From Pseudomonadota bacterium (lineage in GTDB: Bacteria; Pseudomonadota; Gammaproteobacteria; Halothiobacillales; Halothiobacillaceae), in assembly GCA_021795795.1 (NCBI GenBank), contig JAJYPA010000026.1:1-36879 (forward strand): a DNA stretch of 36,879 bases. Reading direction: 5' to 3'. The notes beneath the pieces were generated by a model. The model worked only from the letters and a program-made list of their open reading frames with translations. It was not told the DNA's origin and did not search any database. Shown here one piece after another: positions 15,217-23,848 of this stretch. Position 1 is the stretch's first letter. Each line of letters opens with the position of its first letter. Position numbers and translations under genes: made by a program.

Positions 15217-17229
15217 TTATTGCTTTTTCCACTTCTCCCCGAGGGTGGTCTCGTCCTCTTTGGCGGGCCACCAGGCACTGGCGCACTTCTGGCACCGGAA
15301 ATACGGCTTGCCGTTTTTCGTGGAGAATTTCCCGGTCGCCACTTTGCACTTCTTACAGGCGGGACCTTGCCCGTGGCTTTCGGCTTTCGGGCGGTCCTCG
15401 AACGGCTGGCCGGGTTTTCCGTCATTATCCTGCAACAGGCCATGGCCATCCTTATTGCTGCATGCCCAGAAGAATGATCCGGGTTTGTTCCTGCTTTCCA
15501 GGCGTTTCACCTGGCCCATACACCCATCGACTGGACAAGGTTCCGTAACGGCAACCGCGCCGGCTGGCATATTGCTGAGTCCGGTTTGTAGAGAGTCCCA
15601 CACCTTTTGCATGATGGCCCTTGGGTTGGCCTGGCCTTGGGTGATCTGGTCAAGGGCTTCTTCCACAGAGCGCGTCCAGTCCAGATCAGCGAAGTCGAAC
15701 CTGTTTGAAAGGGCGGTGATTACGGCTTCACCAAGGGGGGTGGGGTAGAGTGCCGGGGCCTTACCCCTTTGCTCCATGTAGGCCCGTGCAAATAAGACTT
15801 TTATGATGGATGCATATGTCGATGGGCGGCCTACTCCATGGTCCTCAAGGGCTTTGATCAGGGTGGCCTCAGTGAATCTTGGCGGGGCCTTTGTTGACTT
15901 CGAGAGGACTTCACCACGCTCGGGCTTGATCGTGGATCCGGTTTGCAGGACAGGGACAGGGACTGGGTTTGCGGCTTCGGAGAGTTTGTCGCCGTCCTCA
16001 TCCTCTGACTCTATATATAATGTTCGCCAGCCGGGTTCTGTCATAACACTTCCCACGGCTTTGAAAATGGCGGGGCGGCCTTGGAACTCGCTACCGTCCA
16101 GCACACAAGATGTTTGCTGGTAAACGGCATCGGGCATCTGACTGGCCAGTGCCCTTTTCCGTATCAGCGAGTAAAGGGCTTGCTGGGTGGCGTCCTGCCC
16201 GGCTTCACTCTCAATGGGATCCGTTGGCCGGATCGCCTCATGGGCCTCCTGCGCACCCTCTTTCACCTTCCATTTTCGGGGTTGGGGAATGACAGGAAGA
16301 CCTGCGGCGGCCAGTGCGTCACGCAGCAACATCTCGCCCTCTTCCGAAAGATTTGGGCTGTCTGTGCGGTGATAGGTGATCGCACCCTGCTCAAACAGCG
16401 CCTGGGCGGCCTTCATGATCGCTTCGGTCCCGCATTTCAGCGCGCGGCTGCCGTCCTGCTGCAAGGTGGACGTCGTGAATGGGGCTGGTGGGCCTCTTTT
16501 GGTCGGTTTGGATTCGGCCTGGGTGACGGACAATGCCATGCCTGGCAAGGCGGTTGCCAGGGCGTCGGCAAAGCCTTTGTCCTGGAAGTATTCACCATCG
16601 GCAGTGCCATCCTGCCATTGTGCCCGCCAACCGCCTGCCATGCGGGAGACAATCTGGAAGAAAGCAGTTGGCTTAAATGCCTTAATGGCCTGTTCGCGCT
16701 CCACGATTATTCGCAATGCTGGAGTTTGGACGCGCCCTGCTGATGCCTTTGTGCCCACTATATTAGATAGAGGACCAGAAACTTCCCAGCCAACCATTCG
16801 ATCTAACCCGCGCCTGACCTCCTGGGCTGCCACTAATTTCATATCCATGGTGAGGGGATTCGCCACGGCCTTGAGAACCGCGCTTTCGGTGACCTCTTGG
16901 TACGTCACCCTTTTTGCTTCTGACGGCTTGATCCCCAACACCTGGCAGAGGTGCCATGCAATGGCTTCCCCTTCCCTGTCTGGGTCGGTCGCCAGATAGA
17001 CGGCCGCGGCCTTTGCTGCGGCCGCTTTCAGCCCTGCGACAATTTCTTTGTGCTTGTCGTCGGTGACCTGATAATTCATCTTAAATTCCGGTGGCCTGAC
17101 ATAGCTTTTGTCGCCGGTCTTTTCCAGGTCCCTCACATGCCCAAGGGAAGCTTTAACCTGCCAGTCTGCGCCCAAGAAGTGCTGGATATGTTTAGCTTTT
17201 GTAGGTGATTCCACGATTAACAGTTTCAT
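15217..17229 (-). CDS. DNA topoisomerase IA (plasmid TopA/TraE type)
   Basis: A 670-residue type IA topoisomerase that relaxes or decatenates DNA through a transient 5' phosphotyrosine. The TOPRIM domain begins LIVESPTKAKHI and contains TDPDREGEAIAWH (acidic DxDxE metal site). The active-site Tyr is in ITYHRTDSP, near residue 287. Two C-terminal zinc-ribbon units follow: C-P-V-D-G-C ... C near 575-605, and CKKC ... CQKC near 635-660. It is shorter than chromosomal TopA and typical of versions on conjugative elements, where it may serve DNA processing during transfer. It overlaps the upstream 47-aa gene by ATGA and belongs to the P5 unit. Confidence 0.93.
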   Translation of the reverse strand: MKLLIVESPTKAKHIQHFLGADWQVKASLGHVRDLEKTGDKSYVRPPEFKMNYQVTDDKHKEIVAGLKAAAAKAAAVYLATDPDREGEAIAWHLCQVLGIKPSEAKRVTYQEVTESAVLKAVANPLTMDMKLVAAQEVRRGLDRMVGWEVSGPLSNIVGTKASAGRVQTPALRIIVEREQAIKAFKPTAFFQIVSRMAGGWRAQWQDGTADGEYFQDKGFADALATALPGMALSVTQAESKPTKRGPPAPFTTSTLQQDGSRALKCGTEAIMKAAQALFEQGAITYHRTDSPNLSEEGEMLLRDALAAAGLPVIPQPRKWKVKEGAQEAHEAIRPTDPIESEAGQDATQQALYSLIRKRALASQMPDAVYQQTSCVLDGSEFQGRPAIFKAVGSVMTEPGWRTLYIESEDEDGDKLSEAANPVPVPVLQTGSTIKPERGEVLSKSTKAPPRFTEATLIKALEDHGVGRPSTYASIIKVLFARAYMEQRGKAPALYPTPLGEAVITALSNRFDFADLDWTRSVEEALDQITQGQANPRAIMQKVWDSLQTGLSNMPAGAVAVTEPCPVDGCMGQVKRLESRNKPGSFFWACSNKDGHGLLQDNDGKPGQPFEDRPKAESHGQGPACKKCKVATGKFSTKNGKPYFRCQKCASAWWPAKEDETTLGEKWKKQ

Positions 17230-17369
17230 TGGTCATCCTCGCTCCAGGTGCGTTGAAAATCTTGACGAATAACGCGGCCAATAGTTATATCCCCCAGACG
17301 CACCCATTGAGCTACAAAAACGACAATATCCTCTTCCCAGTGGTTTAGTTTAGGAATGTAATGACCCAT
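17226..17369 (-). CDS. Small hypothetical protein (47 aa)
   Basis: A 47-residue soluble protein starting MGHYIPKLNHWEEDI. I chose ATG 17369 because AAAGGAGA lies eight bases upstream; an in-frame ATG at 17411 would overlap the preceding gene and lacks a ribosome site. Its stop overlaps the topoisomerase start (ATGA), so the two are coupled. No family recognised. Confidence 0.62.
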   Translation of the reverse strand: MGHYIPKLNHWEEDIVVFVAQWVRLGDITIGRVIRQDFQRTWSEDDQ

Positions 17370-17403
17370 GGCACTCTCCTTTTGTTGCGCAGGACCTTCG
17401 TAC

Positions 17404-17703
17404 TTAGGCATTGCACTCGATCAACGCGGCGTCAAATGCCTCATTTGCCTGTCTCTCAACAACCCTAAATCGGGAACTTGGACCGTCCCCAGCATGATGG
17501 TTGTACTCAAAAGCGCCAAACTCTGAAATGACATTCTTACCTGTGCTCATGTAGTAATGGGTTCCGGTATTAATCAAAACGACCCGTCGAAGGATTTTAC
17601 GGTAGAATCCATAGTCACCCTGATTAGTATCGACAATCACGAGTGTTCCACATTTCGTTTCCTGTTGACGGGCGGCCTGTTTATACACTGTCTGGTTAAA
17701 CAT
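17404..17703 (-). CDS. Hypothetical protein (99 aa)
   Basis: A 99-residue soluble protein with a mixed alpha/beta pattern (TLVIVDTNQGDYGFYRKILRR, VVLINTGTHYYMS). I do not recognise it. The start at 17703 has GCAGGAGA eight bases upstream. It is the first gene of the P5 unit and is followed by the 47-aa gene and topoisomerase, so a DNA-processing or regulatory role in transfer is possible. Confidence 0.65.
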   Translation of the reverse strand: MFNQTVYKQAARQQETKCGTLVIVDTNQGDYGFYRKILRRVVLINTGTHYYMSTGKNVISEFGAFEYNHHAGDGPSSRFRVVERQANEAFDAALIECNA

Positions 17704-17734
17704 GGTGTTTCTCCTGCATTGAGGAATGATTTAC

Positions 17735-17763
17735 CGCTCAACGCTCTTCCGTGCGAAACGAAA
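17735..17763 (-). promoter_or_regulatory. Transfer-type promoter P5
   Basis: On the minus strand: TTTCGT, 8 bases, GAAGAG, 3 bases, TGAGCG. It drives the 99-aa, 47-aa and topoisomerase genes. Confidence 0.58.
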
Positions 17764-17772
17764 TCGTTTGGG

Positions 17773-17940
17773 TTATCGGGTTTGGCCCAACAGCATGAAC
17801 ACCGCTATTCCTGCCCCGCCGAACAACAGATATTTGAACATTTTGTGGAGTAGAACAGTGGCCGCCAGACCGAAAAACAGTGTTGTCAATGCATCTATTG
17901 GGTTATGAAGTAGCGAGGTTATGATAAAGTCTCCAAACAT
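17773..17940 (-). CDS. Small membrane protein (55 aa)
   Basis: A 55-residue hydrophobic protein with two likely membrane helices (ALTTLFFGLAATVLLH and YLLFGGAGIAVFMLLG). AAGGAG is eight bases before ATG 17940. The size and topology recall pilin-like or VirB3-like subunits, but no diagnostic motif is present and no other channel gene exists here. Last gene of the P6 unit. Confidence 0.62.
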   Translation of the reverse strand: MFGDFIITSLLHNPIDALTTLFFGLAATVLLHKMFKYLLFGGAGIAVFMLLGQTR

Positions 17941-17984
17941 TTCATTCTCCTTGATGGTGGCCTGGTTACCCAGGCCAGTTCCGG

Positions 17985-18341
17985 TCACCCGAACATTGGA
18001 AGGTTGATCGACGGGGAATAAAAAAACCCTTGAGCGGAGTTATGGTTGTACTCGGCACCGCCAGGGCCAATGATAGGCCCGTGAAACCCGCCGATATTGA
18101 CGGGCGGCATGCTGCCGGGAGCCACCACACGTCCAATGATGGGGCCGGAAAACGTGGTGACAGGTGGCCGGGCTACAGGTTGTGCTGGGATGGAAATAGG
18201 CCCAAATATGGCGCCGGAGATCATAAGGGGCGGAGGGTTCGCATGCGCCTCTTTGACTGCCAAGATCCCCAAGATGCCAATAACGACCATGCCGGCAACA
18301 ATGAGGGACTTACGGGTTTTAAACTTGCTGGTATCAATCAT
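17985..18341 (-). CDS. Signal-anchored Gly/Pro-rich protein (118 aa)
   Basis: A 118-residue envelope protein. After a basic N-terminus, a hydrophobic segment (LIVAGMVVIGILGILAV, residues 13-29) is followed by AHA, a possible cleavage site. The mature part has loose repeats of G-P-I-(I/S)-(G/I) (IFGPISIP, FSGPIIGRVV, FHGPIIGPGG), suggesting an extended structure. The start overlaps the upstream lipoprotein gene by 8 bases, so translation is coupled. Unknown family; likely surface or periplasmic. Confidence 0.65.
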   Translation of the reverse strand: MIDTSKFKTRKSLIVAGMVVIGILGILAVKEAHANPPPLMISGAIFGPISIPAQPVARPPVTTFSGPIIGRVVAPGSMPPVNIGGFHGPIIGPGGAEYNHNSAQGFFYSPSINLPMFG

Positions 18342-18576
18342 GATGAATTTCCTTTATGGGATGAATATAGTTAACGCCGCTGGTACACACGAACTCGCCT
18401 GGGGCGTTGAAGCAGAAGAGATCGTTGTTTTTCTTGAAGTGAACAGTGCCTGCATTTATGCTGCCCACTGCTTGAATTTGTGCAATTATCGAGCACCCCT
18501 GCAAACAGAACCCGGCAAATAAGATGCAGATAGCGGATGCCCTCAGCTGCACGTTATGCCTTCTTGCAGTGGACAT
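18334..18576 (-). CDS. Small lipoprotein (80 aa)
   Basis: An 80-residue lipoprotein with a long basic n-region and lipobox LQGC (acylated Cys near 28). The mature part is about 53 residues with two more cysteines (DLFCFN, EFVCTS). The start overlaps the previous lipoprotein gene by 34 bases, and its ribosome site is weak (AAAAGGCA), so coupling is likely. Second of two lipoproteins in the P6 unit. Function unknown. Confidence 0.62.
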   Translation of the reverse strand: MSTARRHNVQLRASAICILFAGFCLQGCSIIAQIQAVGSINAGTVHFKKNNDLFCFNAPGEFVCTSGVNYIHPIKEIHHD

Positions 18577-18761
18577 GCGCTGCCTTTTCCGCTTTGCGGC
18601 ATGTCACGTGTCATTCGCGGCTTGTTGCCCGGGTTAGAGGAGTGGCAGGATATTTTCTGGATTGCCCATGAACCATGTGGAGCCACCAGAGTGAAGGTTG
18701 TGCAACCGGTCAGCATGGATACAACAGCCCAGACCATAATCACCGCCTTTAATGCTTGCAT
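18543..18761 (-). CDS. Small lipoprotein (72 aa)
   Basis: A 72-residue lipoprotein: the signal peptide ends in lipobox LTGC (Cys near 20), and the mature part is short and basic with two further cysteines. AGGAGA lies before ATG 18761. First gene of the P6 unit, behind the adhesin terminator. Small lipoproteins in transfer regions often act in entry exclusion or channel assembly; nothing here proves either. Confidence 0.64.
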   Translation of the reverse strand: MQALKAVIMVWAVVSMLTGCTTFTLVAPHGSWAIQKISCHSSNPGNKPRMTRDMPQSGKGSACPLQEGITCS

Positions 18762-18789
18762 CTCGTTTCTCCTGTTTATGGGGTTGGCC

Positions 18790-18818
18790 TCTACAATCCT
18801 CTTCCGCGGTGGGCGAAA
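18790..18818 (-). promoter_or_regulatory. Transfer-type promoter P6
   Basis: On the minus strand: TTTCGC, 8 bases, GAAGAG, 3 bases, TGTAGA. It stands between the adhesin terminator and the lipoprotein gene at 18761, a clean unit boundary. Confidence 0.65.
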
Positions 18819-18874
18819 CGAAATGACAATTTGATCCTGATTCAGGTGGTCTGCAGTCGAGATCGCAGCAGGAT

Positions 18875-18908
18875 AAAAAAATAAAAAAGGCCGGGGATTA
18901 GCCCGGCC
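18875..18908 (-). terminator. Rho-independent terminator of the adhesin gene
   Basis: On the minus strand GGCCGGG and CCCGGCC form a perfect 7-bp stem with a 6-base loop, followed by T6-A-T7. Confidence 0.93.
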
Positions 18909-18932
18909 ATGCCACATTTCCTTGAGGGTTAA

Positions 18933-21458
18933 TTACCAGCTAAAACTAATACCGGCTCCAGCCTGGATGGTGTTGGTACCATATTGAGCAGGGTTGCCGG
19001 AGATACTCGCCACTGCGGCCAGGTGACGGGAGATCCTGAGCCGGTAGGCAACGGACACGCCTACCCCGCCATTGGGCATGTAACCCACGCCTCCGGCCAC
19101 CGAGCTTCGCCCGGTCTGGTTGGCTGCTGCCGCTGCTGTTGCATTTATACTGGCCGCTGAGACCGCCCCAACTGCTGAGGTGAACTGGTTGGCCTGCCCC
19201 AGAACCCCGCCCAACGCGCCTTGCATTTGACCCAGATTTACCGCGTCATTCGCATGCGTGCCGGGTGCAATGTTGGTGATCTGGCGGCCTCCCACACTTA
19301 CGCTATTGGCTCGGTTGGCTATGCTTCCCGAGCCAAGGGCTACGCTGTTGTTACCATTTGCTGTGGCCTGGTAGCCCATCGCCACCGCGTTCGCACCCGC
19401 CGCATTTGCCATGTCACCTACTGCCGTACCTGGATCGGCATTTGCTTTGGCCCCGTTGCCGATGGCAATGGCGCCGATGGTGTTGCTGTCCTGCCCGGTG
19501 GATTTGGTGATGGTCGCCCCTGCACCGATCGCAACCGCCCCAGCATACCCGCTGGTGTTACCACCCCCGGTTGCCAGGCTACCCTGCCCCTGGCCCGTGT
19601 TCTGCATGATTTGACCGTTGATGACACCTACGGCGTTTTGTACTTGCTTGATGTAGCTGCCCTGCGTTTGCACCGTTCCGCTCAGGGTTTGCAGGCCTTG
19701 GGCTGCCGCTGTTGCAGTACTCTGTGCTGCTGTGGCCGTGGTCTGTGCCTGGGTTGCTATGGTCTGCACCTGCTGGACCTGACCAAAGTTGGCCGCATCC
19801 GTGGGTGCTGTTCCGGCTGCAACATTTTGGATCACCGTGCCCGTGCCAGAATTGGCATTAAGGGTCACGTCCGCGCCATTGTTGGTGTATTGCAAGGCGT
19901 TTTTCACTGCCGCAGTGGCTGCAGTTGCCGCGGTTTGAGCCGCCGTCGCCGTTGTTTGGGCAGTGGTGGCCGTGGTTGTGGCTGTCTGGGCCGTCGTCTG
20001 GGCTGTTGCCGCCGCAGTTGCCGCTTGGGTGGCCACTGTCTGGGCTGTAGTTGCCGTAGTTTGGGCTGTTGCAGCTGTTGCGGCTGCCGCTGTTGCGGTG
20101 GTTGCCGCAGCCGTTGCCGTTGTCTGCGCCTGGGTAACCGCAGCTGTGGATCCGGAACCCAAAGCCTGCTCGGCACTGTAGAGTTGCCCGCCGTTGATAG
20201 CTTGCAGGGAGCCAGAGGCAACACTACCAGCCGCAACATTGTTGATTGCAGTGCCCGCGCCACTGTTGCTTTTGAGGGTCACAGAACCTCCGCCTGCGTC
20301 GTACTGCACACCGTTTGACGCTGTGGCCTGCGCCGTATTGGCTGCCGTTTGCGCCGCTTGCGCGGTGGTGACTGCACTATTGGCGGCGGTGGTGGCACTG
20401 TTCGCCGTCGATTGAGCTGCTTGTGCAGCCGTGTTTGCGGAACCAGCTGCCGATGCCGCGGAGTTGGCCGCCGTGGCGGCGCTGGTGGCGGTTTGCTCAA
20501 CCCCGTACAGTTGAGATCCGTTCACTGCGTCGGCGCTGGTTGAAGTGACACTGCCATTCGCAACATTGGTCACTTTGACCGGGGAGGTATTGCTGTTGGT
20601 CACGGTGCTATTGCCCATGGTCACGGTGCCGGTGCCGCTGCTTGGGTAAACAATCGTGCCCGTGGCGGGGGTGTTGTTGGCAGAAATGGCATTGACCTGT
20701 TGCTGAACTCCATACAATTGGCTGCCGTTCACTGCATCAGTACTGGAACTGTTTACCGCTCCGGCGGTGACATTTGTGATGGTGCGTGTTTGTGATGAGC
20801 TACCAACACTTACCACGTTTGCCTCGCCACTGTCTGTGCTACCGGCCCCAATGGCTACGGAATTATTGCCCGTGGACACAGCATTTGCCCCTATTGCTAC
20901 GCCGCCAGTAGATGTTCCGCTTGAGGGTTGGGATACACTGGCTCCTGGTCCAATAGCAACTCCGCCCGCCTGCTCGGAGTTGCTGACTGCCCCAACCGAA
21001 ACAGCCCCATTCCCAGATGCATACGAGCCGGACCCATTTGCTGTCGAATTGCCGCCGATGGCGGTGGCGCCGTTTCCTGTCGCTGTTCCTCCATTCGCGG
21101 GGGCAGACGCGCCATAGCCTACAGATGTTGCATTACTGCCAGCCGCCTGGGCCCCAGATCCAACAGCCACAGAGTCATATTGCGCTAGGGTATTGCCGCC
21201 GATGGCCGTGCCGTTTGAGCTTGGGGCGTTGGAGTTGCTGCCCACAGCAGTGCTTGGCTGCCCATTGATAGAAACACTGGAATTGGTGGATGCTCCCAGA
21301 CCTGATGCCAGGTCACCATTACCGTCCTGTTGAGTGACGCCACCCGTAGCGCCGGTACCGGTTCCACCAGTCACGGCAAGCGCGGGAGTGGGGGCGGAGG
21401 CAACGGCCAGTGAGGCCACGACTGCCAGAGTCAAGATATTGCGATTTTTTGTACCCAT
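18933..21458 (-). CDS. Trimeric autotransporter adhesin (YadA-like)
   Basis: An 841-residue surface adhesin that trimerises and exports itself through its own C-terminal barrel (type Vc). Signal peptide 1-28 (ending TPALA). Residues about 50-240 carry YadA-head repeats of the GGVAIGANA/NNSVAIGAGS type. Neck motifs (SSTDAVNGSQLYGV) recur. A low-complexity Ala/Thr coiled-coil stalk (ATTATAAAATAATAQT) covers about 330-560. A second head block (YAGAVAIGAGAT) and a membrane anchor ending GAGISFSW follow. I chose ATG 21458 because GAGGAG lies eight bases upstream. It has its own transfer-type promoter (P7), which ties expression to conjugation genes and suggests cell contact during mating. Confidence 0.93.
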   Translation of the reverse strand: MGTKNRNILTLAVVASLAVASAPTPALAVTGGTGTGATGGVTQQDGNGDLASGLGASTNSSVSINGQPSTAVGSNSNAPSSNGTAIGGNTLAQYDSVAVGSGAQAAGSNATSVGYGASAPANGGTATGNGATAIGGNSTANGSGSYASGNGAVSVGAVSNSEQAGGVAIGPGASVSQPSSGTSTGGVAIGANAVSTGNNSVAIGAGSTDSGEANVVSVGSSSQTRTITNVTAGAVNSSSTDAVNGSQLYGVQQQVNAISANNTPATGTIVYPSSGTGTVTMGNSTVTNSNTSPVKVTNVANGSVTSTSADAVNGSQLYGVEQTATSAATAANSAASAAGSANTAAQAAQSTANSATTAANSAVTTAQAAQTAANTAQATASNGVQYDAGGGSVTLKSNSGAGTAINNVAAGSVASGSLQAINGGQLYSAEQALGSGSTAAVTQAQTTATAAATTATAAAATAATAQTTATTAQTVATQAATAAATAQTTAQTATTTATTAQTTATAAQTAATAATAAVKNALQYTNNGADVTLNANSGTGTVIQNVAAGTAPTDAANFGQVQQVQTIATQAQTTATAAQSTATAAAQGLQTLSGTVQTQGSYIKQVQNAVGVINGQIMQNTGQGQGSLATGGGNTSGYAGAVAIGAGATITKSTGQDSNTIGAIAIGNGAKANADPGTAVGDMANAAGANAVAMGYQATANGNNSVALGSGSIANRANSVSVGGRQITNIAPGTHANDAVNLGQMQGALGGVLGQANQFTSAVGAVSAASINATAAAAANQTGRSSVAGGVGYMPNGGVGVSVAYRLRISRHLAAVASISGNPAQYGTNTIQAGAGISFSW

Positions 21459-21495
21459 GATGATGCTCCTCAGCAAAGCAAAAAGGAAAAGAAGT

Positions 21496-21524
21496 ATTCC
21501 AATCTGCTTCCTGGGGAAGCGAAA
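21496..21524 (-). promoter_or_regulatory. Transfer-type promoter P7
   Basis: On the minus strand: TTTCGC, 8 bases, GAAGCA, 3 bases, TGGAAT. A 6-bp dyad GCTTCC/GGAAGC lies in the spacer. It precedes the adhesin gene. Confidence 0.58.
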
Positions 21525-21556
21525 CGCGCGCGGTGCGCACCGCGATGAGAAAAGGG

Positions 21557-22297
21557 TTAGGACACAGGTGGAACAATGGCACCAACGGGTTCATGATGTT
21601 GTGTCTGCACCGTCGTTTTCAGGTGTTCAGACGCAGCAAGAATCTGCGTGATGGCTTTGGATTGTAAGGTACGATAGACGTTATCCGCCTTGCTAAAGAT
21701 AGAGTGACCTGACGAGAAAACATGGGATCGGCCGTAAATTCGTGTTTTAACCACAATAGGAATGTTTTTATGCCAGACAACTTTGCCACGATACAAAATT
21801 TGCACGTCGTCTTCAAAATGGGTCACCATCGTGTAATATCGTCCGTCCCCTAAGTGACCGTGCAACACCGTGTAAAACGGGATCAATTGCTTCATTGTGT
21901 GACCCAAGTTGTAATCTTCCATGACCATATAGCGGTGTTGGGGTGATGGCACCATATGCGTTTGAATAATGTAAGTGGGGGATGAGCCAGGGTCCGTAAG
22001 CGCGCCGTCATTTTTCAATCCTTGTACAAGCAGGGCGTTATAGCTATCTACCATGGTTTTACCAGGCATGGTCAAGTCGCGGCACTTGGTGGAAAATGCA
22101 AGTATGCAGCCTTTACCGGCATGAAAATTATCGCCATGAACACTAGTGTGGAGGGTGACGGCCTGGTTGGTGAATGCTGATTTAGTGGGGATTGGTCCAT
22201 TGTAGCTCACCTTGGGGATATTGGCCGCACAACCGGCCAGCCCCATAGCCAACACCACAAAGCCAGCATACTGAAGGCGCTTAGAATTAAAATGCAT
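21557..22297 (-). CDS. Lipoprotein, unknown (246 aa)
   Basis: A 246-residue lipoprotein with lipobox LAGC (Cys near 23) after a standard signal peptide. The mature part has beta-rich stretches (RYMVMEDYNLGHTM, RIYGRSHVFSSGHS) and ends in a Pro/Val tail. No family recognised. ATG 22297 gives the best signal peptide; longer in-frame starts would add an unlikely extension through the promoter. It has its own ordinary promoter (22329-22358) rather than a transfer-type one, and it sits between the relaxase unit and the adhesin. Confidence 0.68.
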   Translation of the reverse strand: MHFNSKRLQYAGFVVLAMGLAGCAANIPKVSYNGPIPTKSAFTNQAVTLHTSVHGDNFHAGKGCILAFSTKCRDLTMPGKTMVDSYNALLVQGLKNDGALTDPGSSPTYIIQTHMVPSPQHRYMVMEDYNLGHTMKQLIPFYTVLHGHLGDGRYYTMVTHFEDDVQILYRGKVVWHKNIPIVVKTRIYGRSHVFSSGHSIFSKADNVYRTLQSKAITQILAASEHLKTTVQTQHHEPVGAIVPPVS

Positions 22298-22328
22298 CGT
22301 GGACCCCAAAAAAGAAAAAGGAACTGCA

Positions 22329-22358
22329 TTTATACAAAAAAACGACAGGATAGTCCAA
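22329..22358 (-). promoter_or_regulatory. Sigma70-like promoter of the 246-aa lipoprotein
   Basis: On the minus strand TTGGAC and TATAAA are separated by 18 bp, with a predicted start near 22322, about 25 bases before ATG. Confidence 0.5.
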
Positions 22359-22432
22359 CGGTTTACGCATAGCATATCACAATATTACTCACATCTGTAA
22401 CATTTCACGCCACCCAGAAGGATGCTGGCAGG

Positions 22433-23815
22433 TTAACGCTCGGCATCTGCACCTTTGGAGAACCCCTTTTGTGCCCCTTTGGAAGAACTGGCTGATGAAA
22501 AATCCGCTTTACTCTTGACACTATCCACCTTTTCAGACTCTGCCTTGACTCTATTCTCCCCTTTCTCAGCCTGGGGAGAAGACACCAGCCTTTTTAAAAA
22601 TTCGGTGGCGCTGCCACCCTTTAATTCTTTTCCAGTGCTGCTTGGCAACTTGGTGGCGGGTTCTGCGATTGCTGTTTTAATCTGTGGCTGAACCTGAATC
22701 CGATTATCATGAGCTGTCGTTTTCGACGATGCGACGGTAATTTGCTTTATCGTTCGCTCCGAATCATTATGATATATCCGCGCTTCTTCACGTTCGCGGG
22801 TTATGTTTACATACATTTCACGCTGTCCATGTTTGCCTGCGTCTACATTGTGATGAATGAATACCTGACGCACCGTCTGCCCCTGAGAGGCATGGCTAGT
22901 CATGGCATATCTATGGTCAATATGCTTGTATTTGTCTGTATCCACGACAACCTCACGGCCATTTTGCAACTTGACCGTCATCATATTCTTGTCTATTTTC
23001 GTGATTTCACCTCCATATCCGTTCTTTAGTCCGGATTCCTTATCGTTCTTGGTGAAATATATTTTATCGCCCACGGAGAACTCTTTGGTCACCTCTTTAT
23101 ATGCCTCGAAGCCCTTGATCTTTGACAGGTTAATCTCCAGCTTACGGCCATTTTTCGTTTCCACCAAAACGGAATTAGCCATGCGCTGGCCCTTGCCAAT
23201 CACCTTGACCTCCTCGCCCTTCTGGATATCCAGAGACTTGATTTCAGAGGTGAACTTGAGAACGTCGCCCTTCTCATAACTGGACGCCTTTAGGGATTCT
23301 TCCTTGGTCATGTCTGCAGCCTGTAGGGTGGTGAACTTCTGACCATTCTGCAAATGACCTTGCGCCTTTAATTCATCGCGCACGGCATTGTTTATCGCCT
23401 CACGGTCAACGCGAGTGGCGCTTACAATGAGGGTTTTATCACGTTCTTCCGGAGGCTGGTTAGCATAGTCCTTTGCTATTTGACTAATCAATAAAACATT
23501 GTCCTTGGCGTGGGCTTCAGATAGCTCCGCTTTCATTTGATCAAGTCGTTCTCCATCTTTTGGCCTGTCCTCATTCCATTTGGCGCGCACACCGTCTACG
23601 TTTGCGCTAATTTCAATACCAACACTAGTCAACAAATAGTTTGCATTTTGAGACGCCTCGGTTGGGCCCTTTGCGGTCATTATATCAAGCATAGATGACA
23701 CGGCATCCCGCGCCTGCGTAGAGGTTTGGCGGCGAATATCTGACAAATATGAGGTTGGCATGTGTTGTTGTGCAGTCTCAAAGGCGGTTCCCGCTTCAAC
23801 GCTTTGGTGTTGCAA
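22433..23815 (-). CDS. MobF relaxase-helicase, C-terminal part after in-frame TAA
   Basis: Up to 460 codons in the same frame as the relaxase gene upstream, separated from it only by the TAA at 23849-23851. It carries the later RecD-like helicase motifs: motif III LGDKLQHQSVEAG at its start, TLIVSATR, and motif V/VI MTSHASQGQTVRQVF plus YVNITREREEARIY. The tail is Ser/Lys-rich. The annotated start TTG (23815) lies inside motif III, with GGAG five bases upstream, so reinitiation is possible. Alternatively the stop is read through, is a sequencing error, or has inactivated the helicase half. Intact MobF proteins carry both halves on one chain. Confidence 0.85.
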   Translation of the reverse strand: MQHQSVEAGTAFETAQQHMPTSYLSDIRRQTSTQARDAVSSMLDIMTAKGPTEASQNANYLLTSVGIEISANVDGVRAKWNEDRPKDGERLDQMKAELSEAHAKDNVLLISQIAKDYANQPPEERDKTLIVSATRVDREAINNAVRDELKAQGHLQNGQKFTTLQAADMTKEESLKASSYEKGDVLKFTSEIKSLDIQKGEEVKVIGKGQRMANSVLVETKNGRKLEINLSKIKGFEAYKEVTKEFSVGDKIYFTKNDKESGLKNGYGGEITKIDKNMMTVKLQNGREVVVDTDKYKHIDHRYAMTSHASQGQTVRQVFIHHNVDAGKHGQREMYVNITREREEARIYHNDSERTIKQITVASSKTTAHDNRIQVQPQIKTAIAEPATKLPSSTGKELKGGSATEFLKRLVSSPQAEKGENRVKAESEKVDSVKSKADFSSASSSKGAQKGFSKGADAER

Positions 23816-23848
23816 TTTATCTCCAAGAAAAATTACTTTAGAGTCTTG

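Noticed and set aside
17773..17940. 55-aa membrane protein considered as a VirB2/VirB3-type channel subunit
   Set aside because: Only size and hydrophobicity fit; there is no diagnostic motif and no VirB4 neighbour.
19221..20318. 365-codon open frame on the plus strand
   Set aside because: It is antisense to the repetitive adhesin gene; the Cys/Gly/Arg-rich product reflects the complement of Ala/Thr repeats and there is no ribosome site.
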